Assembly: GCA_963969595.1 (NCBI GenBank)
Contig: OZ018409.1
Span: forward strand, 37,337,282-37,401,281
Length of the DNA: 64,000 nt
Source of the DNA: Neckera pumila
Taxonomy: Eukaryota; Streptophyta; Bryopsida; Hypnales; Neckeraceae
Reading direction: 5' to 3'
The notes under the pieces: generated by a model
Databases searched by the model: none
Told to the model about the DNA's origin: nothing
What the model saw: only the letters and a program-made list of their open reading frames with translations
Shown: piece by piece, positions 36,044-49,440 of the stretch
How positions within the stretch are numbered: the stretch's first letter is position 1
How the letters are laid out: every line of letters begins with the position of its first letter
Made by a program: the position numbers and the translations under genes

Positions 36044-39000
36044 ATGGCATCCGAAATCACCTCTGACCCTACACTAGAGGGAAGCGTCGACGTGAATCCT
36101 GCTCTTGAGGAGAGTAGATCGGGAAGTGACATGCCAGAGAGTTCCATGCAAAGACGTCCTGTAATGATAATATGTGACTTGTCCGAGAGTGCCATGGAAC
36201 AGCTTCAACAGATTTTCATGGCACAGACAAATCCTCGAGTCTTAGGGATGGAGGATATTCACGATACCTCGGGTGACAATTTGGGAGTGCATCTCACGAT
36301 GCCACCCCAAGATGGTGGGGGGGTGAAGGAGCTAGCCACATTGCTGCCAAGGTTACCTCCTAAAGTGGTGAAGGATTTTCAAGACTGCTTATCGAGGAAT
36401 TATATTACAGGGAGTGTAGCAATGGTCAAGCAACATCCTGCTCAATTGTTCCTACAAACATGTGCTTCGAAGTTTTCCAGGTCGGCATTGCAGGTGGCTG
36501 TTTTGGGAAGTTCTCACCCTTTGCTTCGTGCATTGTCAGAGAAACTTGACGAAGAGGGAAGGTCTCGAAAGAAGGATTCAGAATCGGATATGACAGAATT
36601 CGAATCGGATGTGGAGGATTTTATATTAAAAGTTGATGAATTTGGGCTCTCCGCTGTAGACATGGTTGCTTTGACTGGGAACGATGAAATTTTCTTAAAC
36701 TATTTTAAACAGAAATTCGCTTGGCCTCGGTTTAATGGTGGTGCCTATTCGTTTCCTCGCTCTACTCTTCCTCAATCTGCAAAAACGAAACTGCTTGAGA
36801 GGGCTTCTCCTTTACTTGACAAACCAATTCTTGTTCCACGTGACGCAGGAATTGAGCAAATACCTTTGCGAGATTGGTTAGTTGAAATGAGACTGGACTT
36901 TTTGTATTGCCTCCATGAAGCTTTAGGAGGTCGTTTACAAGCAAAGGCTGAGAAATTTGTATATCATGTATTTGGCAATGACGATTCTTCTTTTCTCGAG
37001 CCGCTCCTCAATGTCCGAGATAAGGTTGGCAGATCTCCATTGCATATCTGTTACGATAATTATGACGAAGAATGTGACCCCGGCGTCATACCCTTGCTCA
37101 ACAGATTTGTTGCCTGTTTTCCTAACCTTGACTGGAACATGCCTGATTTCAGTGGGAGGACTCCCTTGCATTGGGCAGCTGCTCAAGGGTACGTGGATTT
37201 AGTCCGTTTCTTGGTAAAGCAAGAAAAAACCAATCTCAATGCAGTATATGGAAGCTTTTTTGAACGTTTGAAGACGAAAAAAGGTGCAAATTTCAGCAAT
37301 GATCCAGTTGAAAACGTGACACCGCTGCATTTGGCAGTAATCCATAATCATCTTGAGGTGGTGGCGATTCTCCTGCAAGTTCCAAGTGAAGGAGGACTCG
37401 ATGTCAATGCCGTTTGTAAGCGGAAGGTCCAATTCCTGAATGAGAAGGCTAAATACATTTGGGAGTGGACTCCATTTCAATTGGCAGCATACTTGGGATA
37501 TGAGCGAATCTTGCAAGTATTCTTGAAGGTGCGTAATTCTCTTTATAGTTCTCACAACTCTAGATGGAAAACTAAAAACTAGTTTATAAAAAATGAGATT
37601 CTTTAATTGTAGAAAATGGAAGTGCATCAAGAATATACAAAGAAGTTATTAAAAACTCCTTTAGAATGATGGATATTAAAGAAGATGAATAATAATTCTC
37701 ATTCTTACTTTGTCTTGTCATGTTTCCTTGTTTGAGATTTGTCCTATCAAAGTACGTAGTAACCATGATTTGAAAAGGCTGAAAATGATGATTACAAGAA
37801 AGTATATATACCATTTCTAGTCATAATTTGCATTCTTCAAGCATGACTCTTTGAGTAAATGATCCAATATATTTGAAATTCATAGAAAAGGTGGATATGA
37901 CCATTTTATTTTATTTTATTTATAATTATATTCTAAAAGTCATTTGAAAGGGATTCATATTGATTTGAATAAATATGTCAAACTTGAGGTTTTGGAGGTC
38001 AAGAGTACCATTGAGTACCTACTCTAAAGATTTTGGAGTTGAAAGTTAGTAAATATATTCTTCTAATTGACTTGCAACTATTTAAGAAGCATTTAATGTT
38101 TAAAAATTCTATTTTGTGTAATAGTTCACAAACTTAACTTCCATCGACATGCATTTTGAACATGGAAAAATATTGTCAGGTAATTCTCCATTGTACAAAA
38201 CCATCTCTACAGAGTTGAGATATAAAGGTCAATTTTTATGTTTTATTTTTCATAATTGTTATATTTTTTACAAACAAAATTGTATACTGATGCTTTTGAG
38301 ATTTTGCTCTTTCTAAGATTTCCCACTTAGAAAATTGTTCTATGCTTGATCTTCCAAAATTACAACCATAGAAAAGGTTTAAATTTTTATAGCTATATAC
38401 TATTGTTTAGGTCTTTCTTGTAAATTATCCAAAATTATTGTTTTTTGTAAATATTTAAAAGTTCCTAATAACAAATGGGATGATTTTAAGAATGACTTAT
38501 TCTAGATTTGGTCCCCTCAAGTGTCAAAGTGTTATTCTAAAACAACTTTGATACAATGTAATTGAAATTCATAGAAAGGGCAGACATGAGTGCATGACCA
38601 TTCCCAAATTTTATCTTGGAAATATAAAAATGATCATACAAGTGACAATGTTTTTTATGTTCTCTTCTCAATATGTGTTAGGATCCACGTTTATATGATC
38701 CTGGACTCAAGAATGGAAAAGAAAGCACTCATAAAGGACACAATATGATTCCAGCATTACATCTTGCGGCATCGAAGTTTCACCCTACAGCTGTGAAGGC
38801 TTTGGTGGATTCTAGACAAATTAACATATTGGTAAAGGATGTAAAGGGAAATACAGCCCTACATTATGCAGCCATGCATGCTCTTGGAGGATTACAGGTC
38901 TGTGCTGTTCTTTATGACTATGTTTCAGTGTCCCATTTCACTTCAAAGCCCCCTAAATCAAGGAAGCCAAGTGATCATGATATTATTACATGCATTGATA

Positions 39001-39698
39001 TATTGATGCAATCAGGATTGGATATGGAGCAAAGAAATAATGATGGAGTTATACCAACCTTACATTCATCATGTCTTGAAAAGGTGCAAACTTGGTGGCT
39101 ACAAAAAATGGCAAAAGAAGCCCAAGAAAATAAAAACAATCTCATCACTGCAGCTAATGCGGTCTCGGTAACTGCAGCATTGGTTGCAACGGCATCGTTT
39201 GTGGGGCCTTTGCAACCACCCTTGGGATTACTGAATGATGGAAATCAAACATGGTTAGATGGATATAGCCAAGTGCAACACATTTCAGTCCAAATATTTC
39301 TCTTTTGTGACAGTTTATCCTTCTATCTTGCTATTGCTGCCATTGTGTTTGCCATGCTTCCATCTTGGCCAATACCACATGAAGGGCTTGCCCAAGAAGT
39401 GCGCATAGCTCGAAGATGTGTGCAGGTTGCAGTTATCCTATTATTTGGATCTATCATATTTGTGGTATGTGCATTTAGTGCAGCAAGCATTGCCATTGTG
39501 CCCGACCAACGATGGCGATACAAGACTATTGCGGTGATTTCTACAAGCTTGGGTGTCTTGATATGTTTTTTAATTCTTTTTCTTTCCTTCATGAGGCTCC
39601 TGACATTGATTTCATCACGAAATGAGTTAGCCAAGAAGATATCAAATGTTGCATCACGGATTATGCTATGGGAGCGGGACACATTTATTGGTATATAA
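36044..39698 (+). CDS. ankyrin-repeat PGG-domain membrane protein (ANK-B)
   Basis: Exons 36044-37528 and 38682-39698, with a 1153-bp GT-AG intron in phase 0, give 833 residues. The start is the first ATG and is shared with ANK-A (MASEIT). After a variable N-terminal region come ankyrin-like repeats: GRSPLHICYDN near residue 329, GRTPLHWAAAQG near 373, VTPLHLAVIHNH near 427, WTPFQLAAYLGY near 474, IPALHLAASKF at 518 and GNTALHYAAMHA near 551. A PGG domain (PF13962-type) starts at ENKNNLITAAN near 645. Four hydrophobic segments lie at about 648-672, 697-722, 741-766 and 778-798. Plant relatives (ACD6/ITN1-like) act at membranes in defence or salt responses; the role here is not shown. Codons are intact, unlike ANK-A. 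Confidence 0.88.
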
Positions 39699-41251
39699 GG
39701 GATTTTAATGTCTCTTGGATGAAGATGGATATTTCTACTTCAGTATATTTACTAAGTAAAATAGCCTTTGAAAATGTATATTTTGCTACAAATTGTTAAG
39801 AATTTTATTTTATTTAATGAAAAGGATATCAATTGTTTGCAATGTTCTAGAAATTTGTCTACTGTAAGGTTATCAAAGTAGTTGCTTGAAAGTAAATGGT
39901 GTAGAAATACTTATGTCACTTAATTCGTTGATTATTAGGATAGCTTTTTGGGTGGCTAGCTTCTATTTTATGTTCTAATTAAATAATTTCAATATACTAT
40001 CCTATTGAATTATGTTTACATTGTCTTCATGTTTTAATCTTTCTCTTTACAATTGTATGATATAAATACATTGTGACATATTTGTAGGCTCTATAGTTAC
40101 ATTATTTGGGGAATTTGTACAATATTTTTTTGATGAACTTGGATTATTTTAATAGTTTGATTTTCTAGGTTTTACTATTATATTTCATAATATATTGACA
40201 ATCTCATTCATTATGTCATAGTTTAGTTTTTTAAACACATAAGCTATAATTTGGAATTGACATTTTACTATTTAGAAATTTATTGAGAAAAATATCAGTT
40301 GAAAGTGATTTAAATTGTTTAATTCATCTTACTTTATTTAACTATATGGTTTCTATGTTTTTAATTTAAAAATTGTAATTTTTTAGGCACTTACATGGGA
40401 ATGTTTTTTTTTGGTATAGGATGGTATTATTCTTTTGACTCATGGTAGAATTGTTAAGAAACTATGAGCTCATACACTTGCCTACTTGACAACCTGGTCT
40501 TTTATCCTATTTTAGCCAACAATCTATTCTTGCTTAGTTATGAAAATAAGACAATCTGTTTCTATGGTTTCAATCAATTTTTCTAGTTACTATTATTTTT
40601 ATCTCCAGTTTCAACCCAAAGAAACATCAATGAATTTTGTCCCCGTGATTCATAGATATAGTTACCATTTTTTTCACAGTTTTTCAAACTTATTGGCATA
40701 ATTGTTCACCGATCATATATGAATTGGTTATCTCAACTTAGTACAAGCATGTATTCCTAGATTAACAATTTGATAGGCCTTTATAAGATAGTGTCTCTTT
40801 TGGATAAATTCCATTCTTTAGCACCCTTACCTTCAAGCTCTAATATATGTCATAGTAGCATTTTGTCAATTCTGAACTACTGTAGTTTCAAGATATGTTT
40901 TTGCCATATCAATCCAAAAACTATAAAAAATGTTACTAGAAAGAAGGTAGCTTTATGTTGCATCCACTCAAGAGTTGACAAGTATGCACCTTCTTTTACA
41001 AAATTTCTCAAATGTTGCCATCTTGCATTTCAAATCTTTTTTTTTTTTCCTTACTTTGAGAGCGTTCTCTATTTTTGCATTTGTTGTCTTCTTTGTCGCT
41101 TTTAGCTTAGCCATCACTTCTAAAAGTGTTTGAACATAATACTATTGTTTACTAATTCCTCTACAGCATCAACTTTGTTTTTATCATTCTATAAAATGTT
41201 CACCATTTTTCCAAAAGTTAGGAACTTTGTTCTTATAGTATTTTTTCATGG
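39699..41251. other. 3' flank of ANK-B and AT-rich intergenic DNA
   Basis: Noncoding. A 111-codon plus-strand frame at 40770-41105 is AT-driven and not credited. Confidence 0.4.
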
Positions 41252-41830
41252 TTAATCCCTTAAGGACCAAGGGGTAGTCCAAATTTCCAAACTTGTGAAG
41301 ATATATTATAAAATGCAACATAGAAGAATAATGTAATAATGTCTTTCAAACAATAGTTGTTAAATGTGATTCATAGATCATATCCATATGGTTAGATGAA
41401 CTAGTATACAAACCAATATTTTTCAATACAATTTGAAGCCAAAAATTGAAAATTCCTTCTAAAATTGATTGGAGTTGAATATTTGTGATTTTCACAGAAA
41501 AAAATTTCTTTGAAGTTCAAAATGTTAAATTCTAATCATAGTGTTTTTAAAAAAAAATTGTTTTAATTTTTTATTTAAGACAATTGTTCTTGAAGGGTTA
41601 TTTTTTGAATTGAGAAAGTTACTTTTTGAGGCCAGACCTATTAATACCTATTGAATAATAGAATATTTGCAAAGCAAAGTCTTCAGAACCTATATAATGC
41701 AAATGTTAAAGAATTAATACAAGAATCTTCAAAAAAGTCTATGAATGAAAAAAACAAATTTTGTGTGCTTGGGATGTGTTTGCAATCATCCATTGTTCAA
41801 AATTTGAACTCCTAGTCCTTTGGGGGTTAA
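41252..41830. mobile_element. TTAA-ended MITE
   Basis: Left TTAATCCCTTAAGGACCAAG and right, reverse-complemented, TTAACCCCCAAAGGACTAGG bound 579 bases of AT-rich noncoding DNA. The ends match those of the 31.2-kb palindrome family. Confidence 0.65.
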
Positions 41831-42290
41831 GCTCCTCTAAGGAAGAGTAATAATTGACCAATACCAATAAATGACGTAGCAATCAATCACAACTAAATGT
41901 TGAATATATCACTTCATAACATTCAAGAGTCTTTAGGGAGGCTGCCTTTGCCTCCCTGGAGGCCACATCCACGAATTCATCAATGGGGACTGACATGAGC
42001 TATCCATGTATTGACACGCGTGCTTTAGCTAAATATGGTGTGGAATATTCCATACCATTTTGTCAAGAGGAAGGCAGACCTTTTCTTTGCTCTTGAATGT
42101 TATGGAAGTGACAATCCCACAAAGTCACAAAGTTACTATTTGCCATGTTCAGATCTTGGGGGGGAGACCATCGATGCAATAGAAAAGTACGTGAGATAAA
42201 AAATAGGGTCACTTTAATTTGTTGGAGAAAAAATTTAGAAATATTTTAGAAATATTATAGCATTGGAAATAATCAATTATATTATTATGT
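41831..42290. other. intergenic stretch, nothing recognised
   Basis: No coding or repeat signal that I can support. Confidence 0.4.
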
Positions 42291-42295
42291 ATAAA

Positions 42296-42965
42296 ACTAG
42301 CGATTGGCGCTTGCTATGCTATGCATTCATCATTAGAATTTTATTAGAATTTTTATATATTAGATCAAATGCAGAATAAAAATTTCAATAAATCTTCAAA
42401 TAAAAATTACTAAAATCTTTGTATAATTTTGTTTATAAGTAAGCATACATTGAAATGTACAATAGAAATTTGTTAAATGATGAATGAAATATATGCAATG
42501 GTGAATACTATAAAAGATACACATTTATTGTAATGCATTCAAAAGTTGACTCAATTGTTACAAACAATGGCAACTCAAAAACTTAGTGAATTGAAAAGAA
42601 AAACTTGTAAATTTCAAAAACTTCATGAACAACTTAATTGTTGTGAAATCCAAAATCGCTTTAATTGAATAAATTTCTCAAATCATTTGGTAGTAGCAAT
42701 AGAATTTTGAAATCATAAAAGCCTTTAGTATAGTGATATTACAGAGGTGATTGCAAACTACTACTTTATTTCTGTAATATAACATTGTGTGAAAATACTA
42801 TTTTTATATATGCATAATTGACAATATTTTTACAAAATATTAAAATAATTATTTCAAAGACTTACTGAAATCATTATTATGCATTCTATCCAAATATATC
42901 CAAATTTTACTAATATGTGATACAATGAATGCGTAACATAGCAAGCATGAGCCCCTATTATTAAT
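42296..42965. repeat. inverted repeat pair, possible decayed element
   Basis: GCTTGCTATGCTATGCATTC near 42309 faces, on the opposite strand, GCTTGCTATGTTACGCATTC near 42945. The ends enclose about 640 AT-rich bases without coding capacity. The left edge reads CTAGCGATTGGCGC, whose complement ends in CTAG, a weak hint of a Helitron-type 3' end. Confidence 0.4.
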
Positions 42966-45900
42966 GGTAGCATTTGTGATATTACAGAGGGAGTGATGAT
43001 TTTAGTAATATGATAGGGTGGTATTAAATCTTGTGTTTTAGGAACTTGTAGATAAAAAATAGGGTGTTGAGTGTAGGATTCTTCCAAAACTGTTTGATAG
43101 GGTCAGTTAGCTTCATAATGATGGGCGAGGTGTTGGATGAATATGCTAGCACTTTCTGTCTAATTCTAGAATGCAACACGTGTAGAAACTTGAGTCTTCA
43201 TTTTTGGCGCTCGGATGGGCTGGTAGTCTCAACGGTTGTTTGGTAGGGATCCACTGGCGCGCTGCTTCTTGGTTCTGGCATTTTAGGTTTTGTTTCACAG
43301 ACTTCCACGTTGAGTTCTGCAGCACAATGGTTTAGGGTTTTCAAATGCTTTGTACTCTTTTTGGCGCACCGTGGGGTTTGAAATTTTGCTTGAGTGTTGC
43401 TTTAGGGTTTAGGCTGTGTTGAAGTGCAATTTTATTTTGGATTTTCAAGCACAAGCGCAGGGTTCTAGAGAACAATTCAGCTCTAGGATTTCCGGAAGCT
43501 TCATTGTGGCACTGTACTAGCTTAGGCAGACATTGGATTTACGGTTTGTGCAAAGCTTGATAATTGTTCTGTACGTGACACAAAACATGAATTGATCTTT
43601 TGTCTTACATTGAAATTTCTTGTGAGTATTTCAAATCTCTTGAATGTGAAATCTGGGGAAAGGTGCTGCTAAAATTTGGTTGGATACAATTTCCGATGTG
43701 TATCTCCAAACACGTGAATGCTTCATAATTACAACGTAGAATTCCATAAGTTTTACAATTTTGACTGTCAATTTTTGTAAATGTTGCTGTGCTTTGGATG
43801 AGGGTGCACTTCTGAAATGGTATTTTCAAGCATGGAAATGCTGTCACAAACTATTGTTTTAGATTTGATTAGGGTTTCATTTCAAATTTTTATGGCCAAA
43901 TTGTGAGACCCTTGCTGCACTTCTAGTTCAAGTACATTGTTAAGGTTTAGGGTCCGAACATGTGAAAGTCGTTGGAGTTCCTTCATTGATTGCCATCATC
44001 AACTGCATCCGGGGGACCGCCAACTTGTGGAAGCAGTTCATAGAGGGTACCATAGAATGGGGTGCAATTTCTTTGGCGCAACATGAATTTGACCTATTGG
44101 TACCTCTTGTATGGGCGCCGAAGGACAAATTTGTGCTGCACTACTTTGAAGTATATTGGCACATCTTCACCAACAGTTGGACCTTGAAAAGTCTCCATCC
44201 GAAAGACCGGTGCCGCACCGCAAATTTCTCAGAACTCACTTTGTTAGACTTGGCAGGATTGTACTCTGATCTGTAGCTGCATTCCCTGCATTTGGTGGAT
44301 TCACCAACAAGTGGCTGCCTTCAACCATTCGCCAATCCTTTGGATCACTCCATCACGTCGCGGAGGTGCTTTTTGAAGGTCTTCCTTATTTTTCAATGTT
44401 TATGCTGTTGTTTGTTCCCTAAACTGTAGGACATAGTTGTATTGATGTTTTACATCAGCAACTTCTAGTATTGTACGAGCTTCTAGTCTATGTTCCCAAA
44501 TTTCAGCAATTTAGGATGTTGCTCCAATTTTGTCAATATTTTAAAGTGGTAGTGATTTTGAAAACCGCAAACAATGACAATATAAATATTTGTTCACAGA
44601 TTGGGCAGAGACTAGCTTTGAATGTATACGTAGACAGAAATTCCATTTTGAAATTCTTTTTGTTTGCCTTTGTTGTGTTTGAATAATGTCTCTATATTGA
44701 GCTTTAAAGTTCTGTGCAATCAGATGTCATTTTTTAGTGCTTTATATGTGGTTGCACCTTTCTTGCACTTGGTTTGGGCAGCCTATGTTTGCAGTTAGTG
44801 AACAAAAATTCAATGCTAAGTGGCTTTCAATTGTGCTTAATTGTGTGAGTTCAGGCTTCAGTTGGCACTTTTGCTTTGTAATGTTGTAGAATCAGATTTC
44901 AAAATTCAACTATGTGTGTGTAGTTGCACCTAGTATCACTTCTTATGTGTTGCCATTGTTTCCAGATTGTATTTGTACCTGGCACATTGTGCTCTATGAT
45001 CTCTTGTATGTTTTGCTATGAAGCTAGTGAATGATATTCTAATTTCTAGTTTTGATTAAAACTGGTTGTGCAATAGGAAGCAATCAATATTGTGTCTTAT
45101 ATCTAATGCTGATTGGCAAGTTCTCGATTGCAATTTCATTGTGTAATCACTTTTCCAATGTCACATTGATCTGTGCAAAATTGTAATTCTACAAAGTGTA
45201 AAAAAAACAGGGTGCAAAAAATCATTCCTTCTTCCATTTAAAAAAAACAAGGTGCTCAAAAATACCTCCTGGTAGTTTTTTTTCTAAAAATAGGGAAGGA
45301 AAAAATAGTTCTAAGCACATAAATGCCACCCCATAAAATACCCCATTATTGCACGTGGTCCTTAAATGTATAGGGGAGTGACCCCCCTGAGGTTCAGGTT
45401 CAGATCAACTGAGCAGGAAGAGTGTCCCATTGATAGTTAGTGACTAGATAGGATAGTTCAACTAATTTGATATTATTTTAAAATAATACTTTCATTAATT
45501 GTTTAATTTTATGTACATTTACTTGTCATTTTATAAATACATATATAGTTTTCATTCATTTATTTGCTTGCTAACTGATTGTCTATATGCATGTTTATTT
45601 GAAAAAAAATTCCATACTCACAAGTGAGTGGTTCTTACATGTACAATACAGTGGCCTACCAAAAGATAAGTGATGGCATTTTGGAAAATTAATTTGCTTT
45701 GCATAATGTAAAACAAAATTGACATTTTTTGTTTTGCATAATTAACTTTGATATCTTATGCAATCCCAATCAACCATACCAAATTTCAGTTTCAAAAAAA
45801 CAAAACTCCATTTTTGGTGAATTTTTAAATTAATTTTCATAGTTTTACATGAAAATTCATTGAAGAACATTCTTGATGAATTTTTTGATTCAATTGCAGA

Positions 45901-46169
45901 GATATGTAGGAAGCCTCCATACGCACATCTTTTTTTCAACAAGCATTTCCACAAAAAAATACACAATTCCCTCTAAAAAGACTTCTGTTTTGGCAAAATT
46001 TTGCCCTTAATTTGAAAATGAATAACTCTTTATAGTAATTAGAATTTTTCATTTTTGCTTCTTGCTATAACTGCCTTGGTAGCTGAGAGCGTAATGATAC
46101 AATTTGTTTGCAAAAAACTAATTTCAATAAAAAGATACTTTTCTTCAAAGCTGAAGGTAAAATCACATA
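42966..46169. other. intergenic stretch with one GC-richer block
   Basis: Mostly AT-rich. The block 43950-44350 is less AT-rich and holds a 104-codon plus-strand frame (43962-44276) that lacks an ATG and has no family I recognise; it could be an isolated exon. Nothing else is supported. Confidence 0.35.
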
Positions 46170-46184
46170 TCTTTGTGGTAGGTC

Positions 46185-47655
46185 ACTATATAGTGGGGTA
46201 CTCCAATCACAATGGCGTTTTTGAATTTGCAATGAAACAAATTTCAGTACTGCCAACTTTGACAGCCTCCCCAAAGTTGAAAAATTAGTATTTTACCATG
46301 AAATTTTTGTCACAACATCATCTTCATGTTAATAACACCTGTACCAAATTTCAAGGCCAAAAGATTCATCGGAAATGAGTATTCAAAATCTACCAACATG
46401 TACACGTAGCTGTGAAAAAAAATTCATTGCTACCAACTTTGAAAGCCTCCCAAGGATTGAATTTTTTTTTTTGCCATGCATTTTTTCCAAGAAACCATCT
46501 CTATATTGATAAAGTGTGTGACAAATTTCAAGTTCAAAAGATTCACACACAAACGATATTTGAAATCTACCAACATGTGTAGTTGTGAGAAAAATTTCAC
46601 TACTGCCAACTTTGACACTATCTCAAGGGCTGAGAAAAAAACATTTTACCATGAAACTTTTTTTCATGAAATCATCTCTATGTTGATAACGTGTATGTCA
46701 AATTTTAAGTTAAAAAAGTTCACATAAAAGAATATATTCTAATTCTACCAACATGTGCAGTTGTGAGAATGAATTTTAACATCCATGTGAATTTTACCCA
46801 TAAAATGACACTATCCCAAGGGCTGAAAAAATCATTCTCACAACTATACATTTTGGTAGAATTAGAATATATTTTTTCGTGTAAATTTTTTGAATTTGAA
46901 ATTTGTCACACATGTTATCAATACAGATATGATCTTGCAAAAAAAAATTCATGATAAATAAGCAATTTTTCAACAATTTGGGAGGGTGTCAAAGTTGACA
47001 GTAGTGAAATTGTTTCTCACAACTACACATGTTGGTAAATTTTAAATATCTTTTTTTGTATAAATCTTTTGAGCTTGAAATTTGGCACATGTTATCAATA
47101 TAGAGATGGTTTCATGAAAAAAAATTTCATGGTAAAATGTTTTTTTCTCAACCCTTGGGATAGTGTCAAAGTTGGTAGCAATGAAATTTTTCTCACAACT
47201 ACACATGTTGGTAGATTTCAAATATCGTTTTGTGTGTGAATCTTTTGAACTTGAAATTTAGCACATACGTTATCAAAATATAGAAATGGTCATAAATTTA
47301 TTTTTTGATAAATAAGCAATTTTTCAGCCTTTGGAAGGGTGTCAAAGTTGACAATAGTGAAATTGTTTCTCACAACTACACATGTTGGTAAATTTCAAAT
47401 ATCTTTTTCTGTATAAATCTTTTGAGCTTGAAATTTGGCACACATGTTATCAACATATAGATGATCTCTTTTCTTTTGGCTTTGAAATTTGGTACACGTG
47501 TTATTGACATAAAGATGATGTTGTGACAAAAATTTCATGGTAAAATATTAATTTTTAGCTCTCGAGAGGCTGTCAAAGTTGGCAGCACTCAAATTTCTTT
47601 CATTGTGAATTTGAAAATGCCATTGTGATTGGTAACCCACTATACTATACATCTA
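46185..47655. mobile_element. foldback array: inverted arms built of about 180-bp tandem units
   Basis: The left arm repeats a unit landmarked by TACCAACTTTGA or TGCCAACTTTGA at about 46250, 46433 and 46605. The right arm carries the complement GTCAAAGTTG at about 46988, 47168, 47342 and 47567. Within units TACCAACATGTG, GTGAGAAAAATTTCA and TTTTACCATGAAA recur. The outermost parts pair as well: ATCACAATGG near 46207 with CCATTGTGAT near 47630. The centre is near 46810. Long inverted arms made of tandem subrepeats are the hallmark of foldback transposons. Borders are approximate, and no target duplication was found. Confidence 0.75.
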
Positions 47656-48319
47656 AATGTTCTTAGAAAAAGTAATGATTTGTAGGTTGAGATAATTTTC
47701 TATTGCAAATGATATAAATGTCAATAGAACACTAGTCAATCCCAATTCAACTTGCTCTTAATAGTTATATGAAGAATAAAGAAAAGGGAAACTTATATTT
47801 TCATATATAAAATGAAAAAAATTACTACAAGACAATTTTACTCCTTCATTTATTTCCCCTCTTTCTCGCATAGAAGTATCCAACTATTCTTTTGATTGTC
47901 GATGTTGGTGAAAGCATTCCCAACTTTGGATATCAACTAGGAAGTTTGCCAACTTCACTAGCACCTAGAAATGCGCCTTAAATTAAAAATGAGAAAAACG
48001 TCTATCAAGTCTACTTTGCCATGAATCTATAAACTATGAGGCAAAGTGTTAGACATTCAAAGTCTATCTACAAATCACCATATTCAAATGAGAATAAGAG
48101 AAAAGATAACTCATTGTAGCCTTGGGACTCTTTTATCTTTTGAAACATGTATTAGAATATGATAAACAATTAAAACAAAGAAGTCTACATTATCTTTCAC
48201 TTTTACATTTCTTTAATGATTTTACACTCCTCTACAGAAGCACCTATTAATTCATGTTATCTTTTTTTATAAATATTTAGCTATGATTCATATTAGTTCA
48301 TATTGTTTTATATTGAACA
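47656..48319. other. intergenic stretch, nothing recognised
   Basis: AT-rich, no coding signal. Confidence 0.4.
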
Positions 48320-49440
48320 TGCATGTACCGCGTGAAGGGCTTGCACAAGAAGGGCACATAGATTGAAGATATATACAAGTTGTAGTGCTCTTTTAATTTG
48401 GATCTTTCATATTTGTAGTATATGCATTTAGCTTAACAAGAATAGCATTCATGCCATACAAGCGATGGCAATACAAGACCAAGTACTTCACTATACCTTG
48501 TAATCCATCTATACGTGCATCAATACTTTTGATTTTGGAGGTTATTTAGATATCATTTCACAATAGATATGTCCCTATTTTTTCTACTTTTACTTTTTTC
48601 CCATTTTCCTAAACCCTATAATAGTGAAAATTGAAATTTGAGGCATTTAAACAAGTCTCTATTGTAATTCAAAAAATTGTACACAATTTTAAGTTTCATT
48701 AGTACAATAAGTTCATCTTAACTACTTTTGAACACAACCCACACAAATAATACATATATAAACATCATATATCTAACAATCCATACAAATGAATCATATA
48801 TGTACAATAGGAGAAAAAAACACAAAAATTGGAACTCCATAAGTAGTATTATATTAGCTAAGTTTGACTTATGCAATGCATCCTTGAAAATCAATCACCC
48901 GCCATACATTTGAGTCGGTGCAAACGAACAAATAAGAAGCCAAAATGTGATGTTGTTCATTATTTTGTCTATTTGTAAATGGAAAATGGAAGCTCCTCAT
49001 GTTGATTCTTCCCTTCCTTTGAAGACTATCCCTTGTGTAGATTTACAAATTATCTACCATGGATCATAATATGTATGGTATAGTAATTGTAATACAATAT
49101 GCTTCAAAGAAGTGATGCTATAGTAATTTGAATAATTTTTTAATTACTAACTCTAACATTTAAAATGTACCCAATAATAGGTCTCATATTGTTTCTAGAG
49201 TAACTGCTAGTGAAATATCGGATACAAGACTATTGTCGTGATTACTACAAACTTGCCATTGTATTGATGTATTTTTAAACATTTTCTTTCCTTCATGAGC
49301 CATACTTTTGACATTTGATTTCATCCAAAAATGAAGTAGCCAAGAAGATATCAAATGTTGTAATGCATATAATGATATAGAAGCAAGATACATATGTTGA
49401 CATATGAAGAATTTACCAAGTGTATTGTTCAATGAAGATA
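48320..49440 (+). pseudogene. relic of a third ankyrin-PGG gene (ANK-C), split by an insertion
   Basis: 48328-48479 matches the ANK-B coding region around residues 727-778 (codons for PHEGLAQE through RRYK-like), with several stops. 49222-49440 continues the match through the last hydrophobic segment, the region for NELAKKISNVASRI and the 3' flank. The ankyrin part is missing. Between the two parts lies a 742-base insertion. No product is possible. Direction is the same as ANK-A and ANK-B. Confidence 0.75.
48480..49221. mobile_element. 742-bp insertion with 9-bp target duplication in ANK-C
   Basis: ATACAAGAC occurs at 48471-48479 and again at 49222-49230, and the PGG homology resumes exactly there. 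Weak terminal similarity (AAGTACTTCACTA on the left, CGATATTTCACTA reverse-complemented on the right) would fit a diverged Mutator-like element. The interior shows no transposase. Confidence 0.6.
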
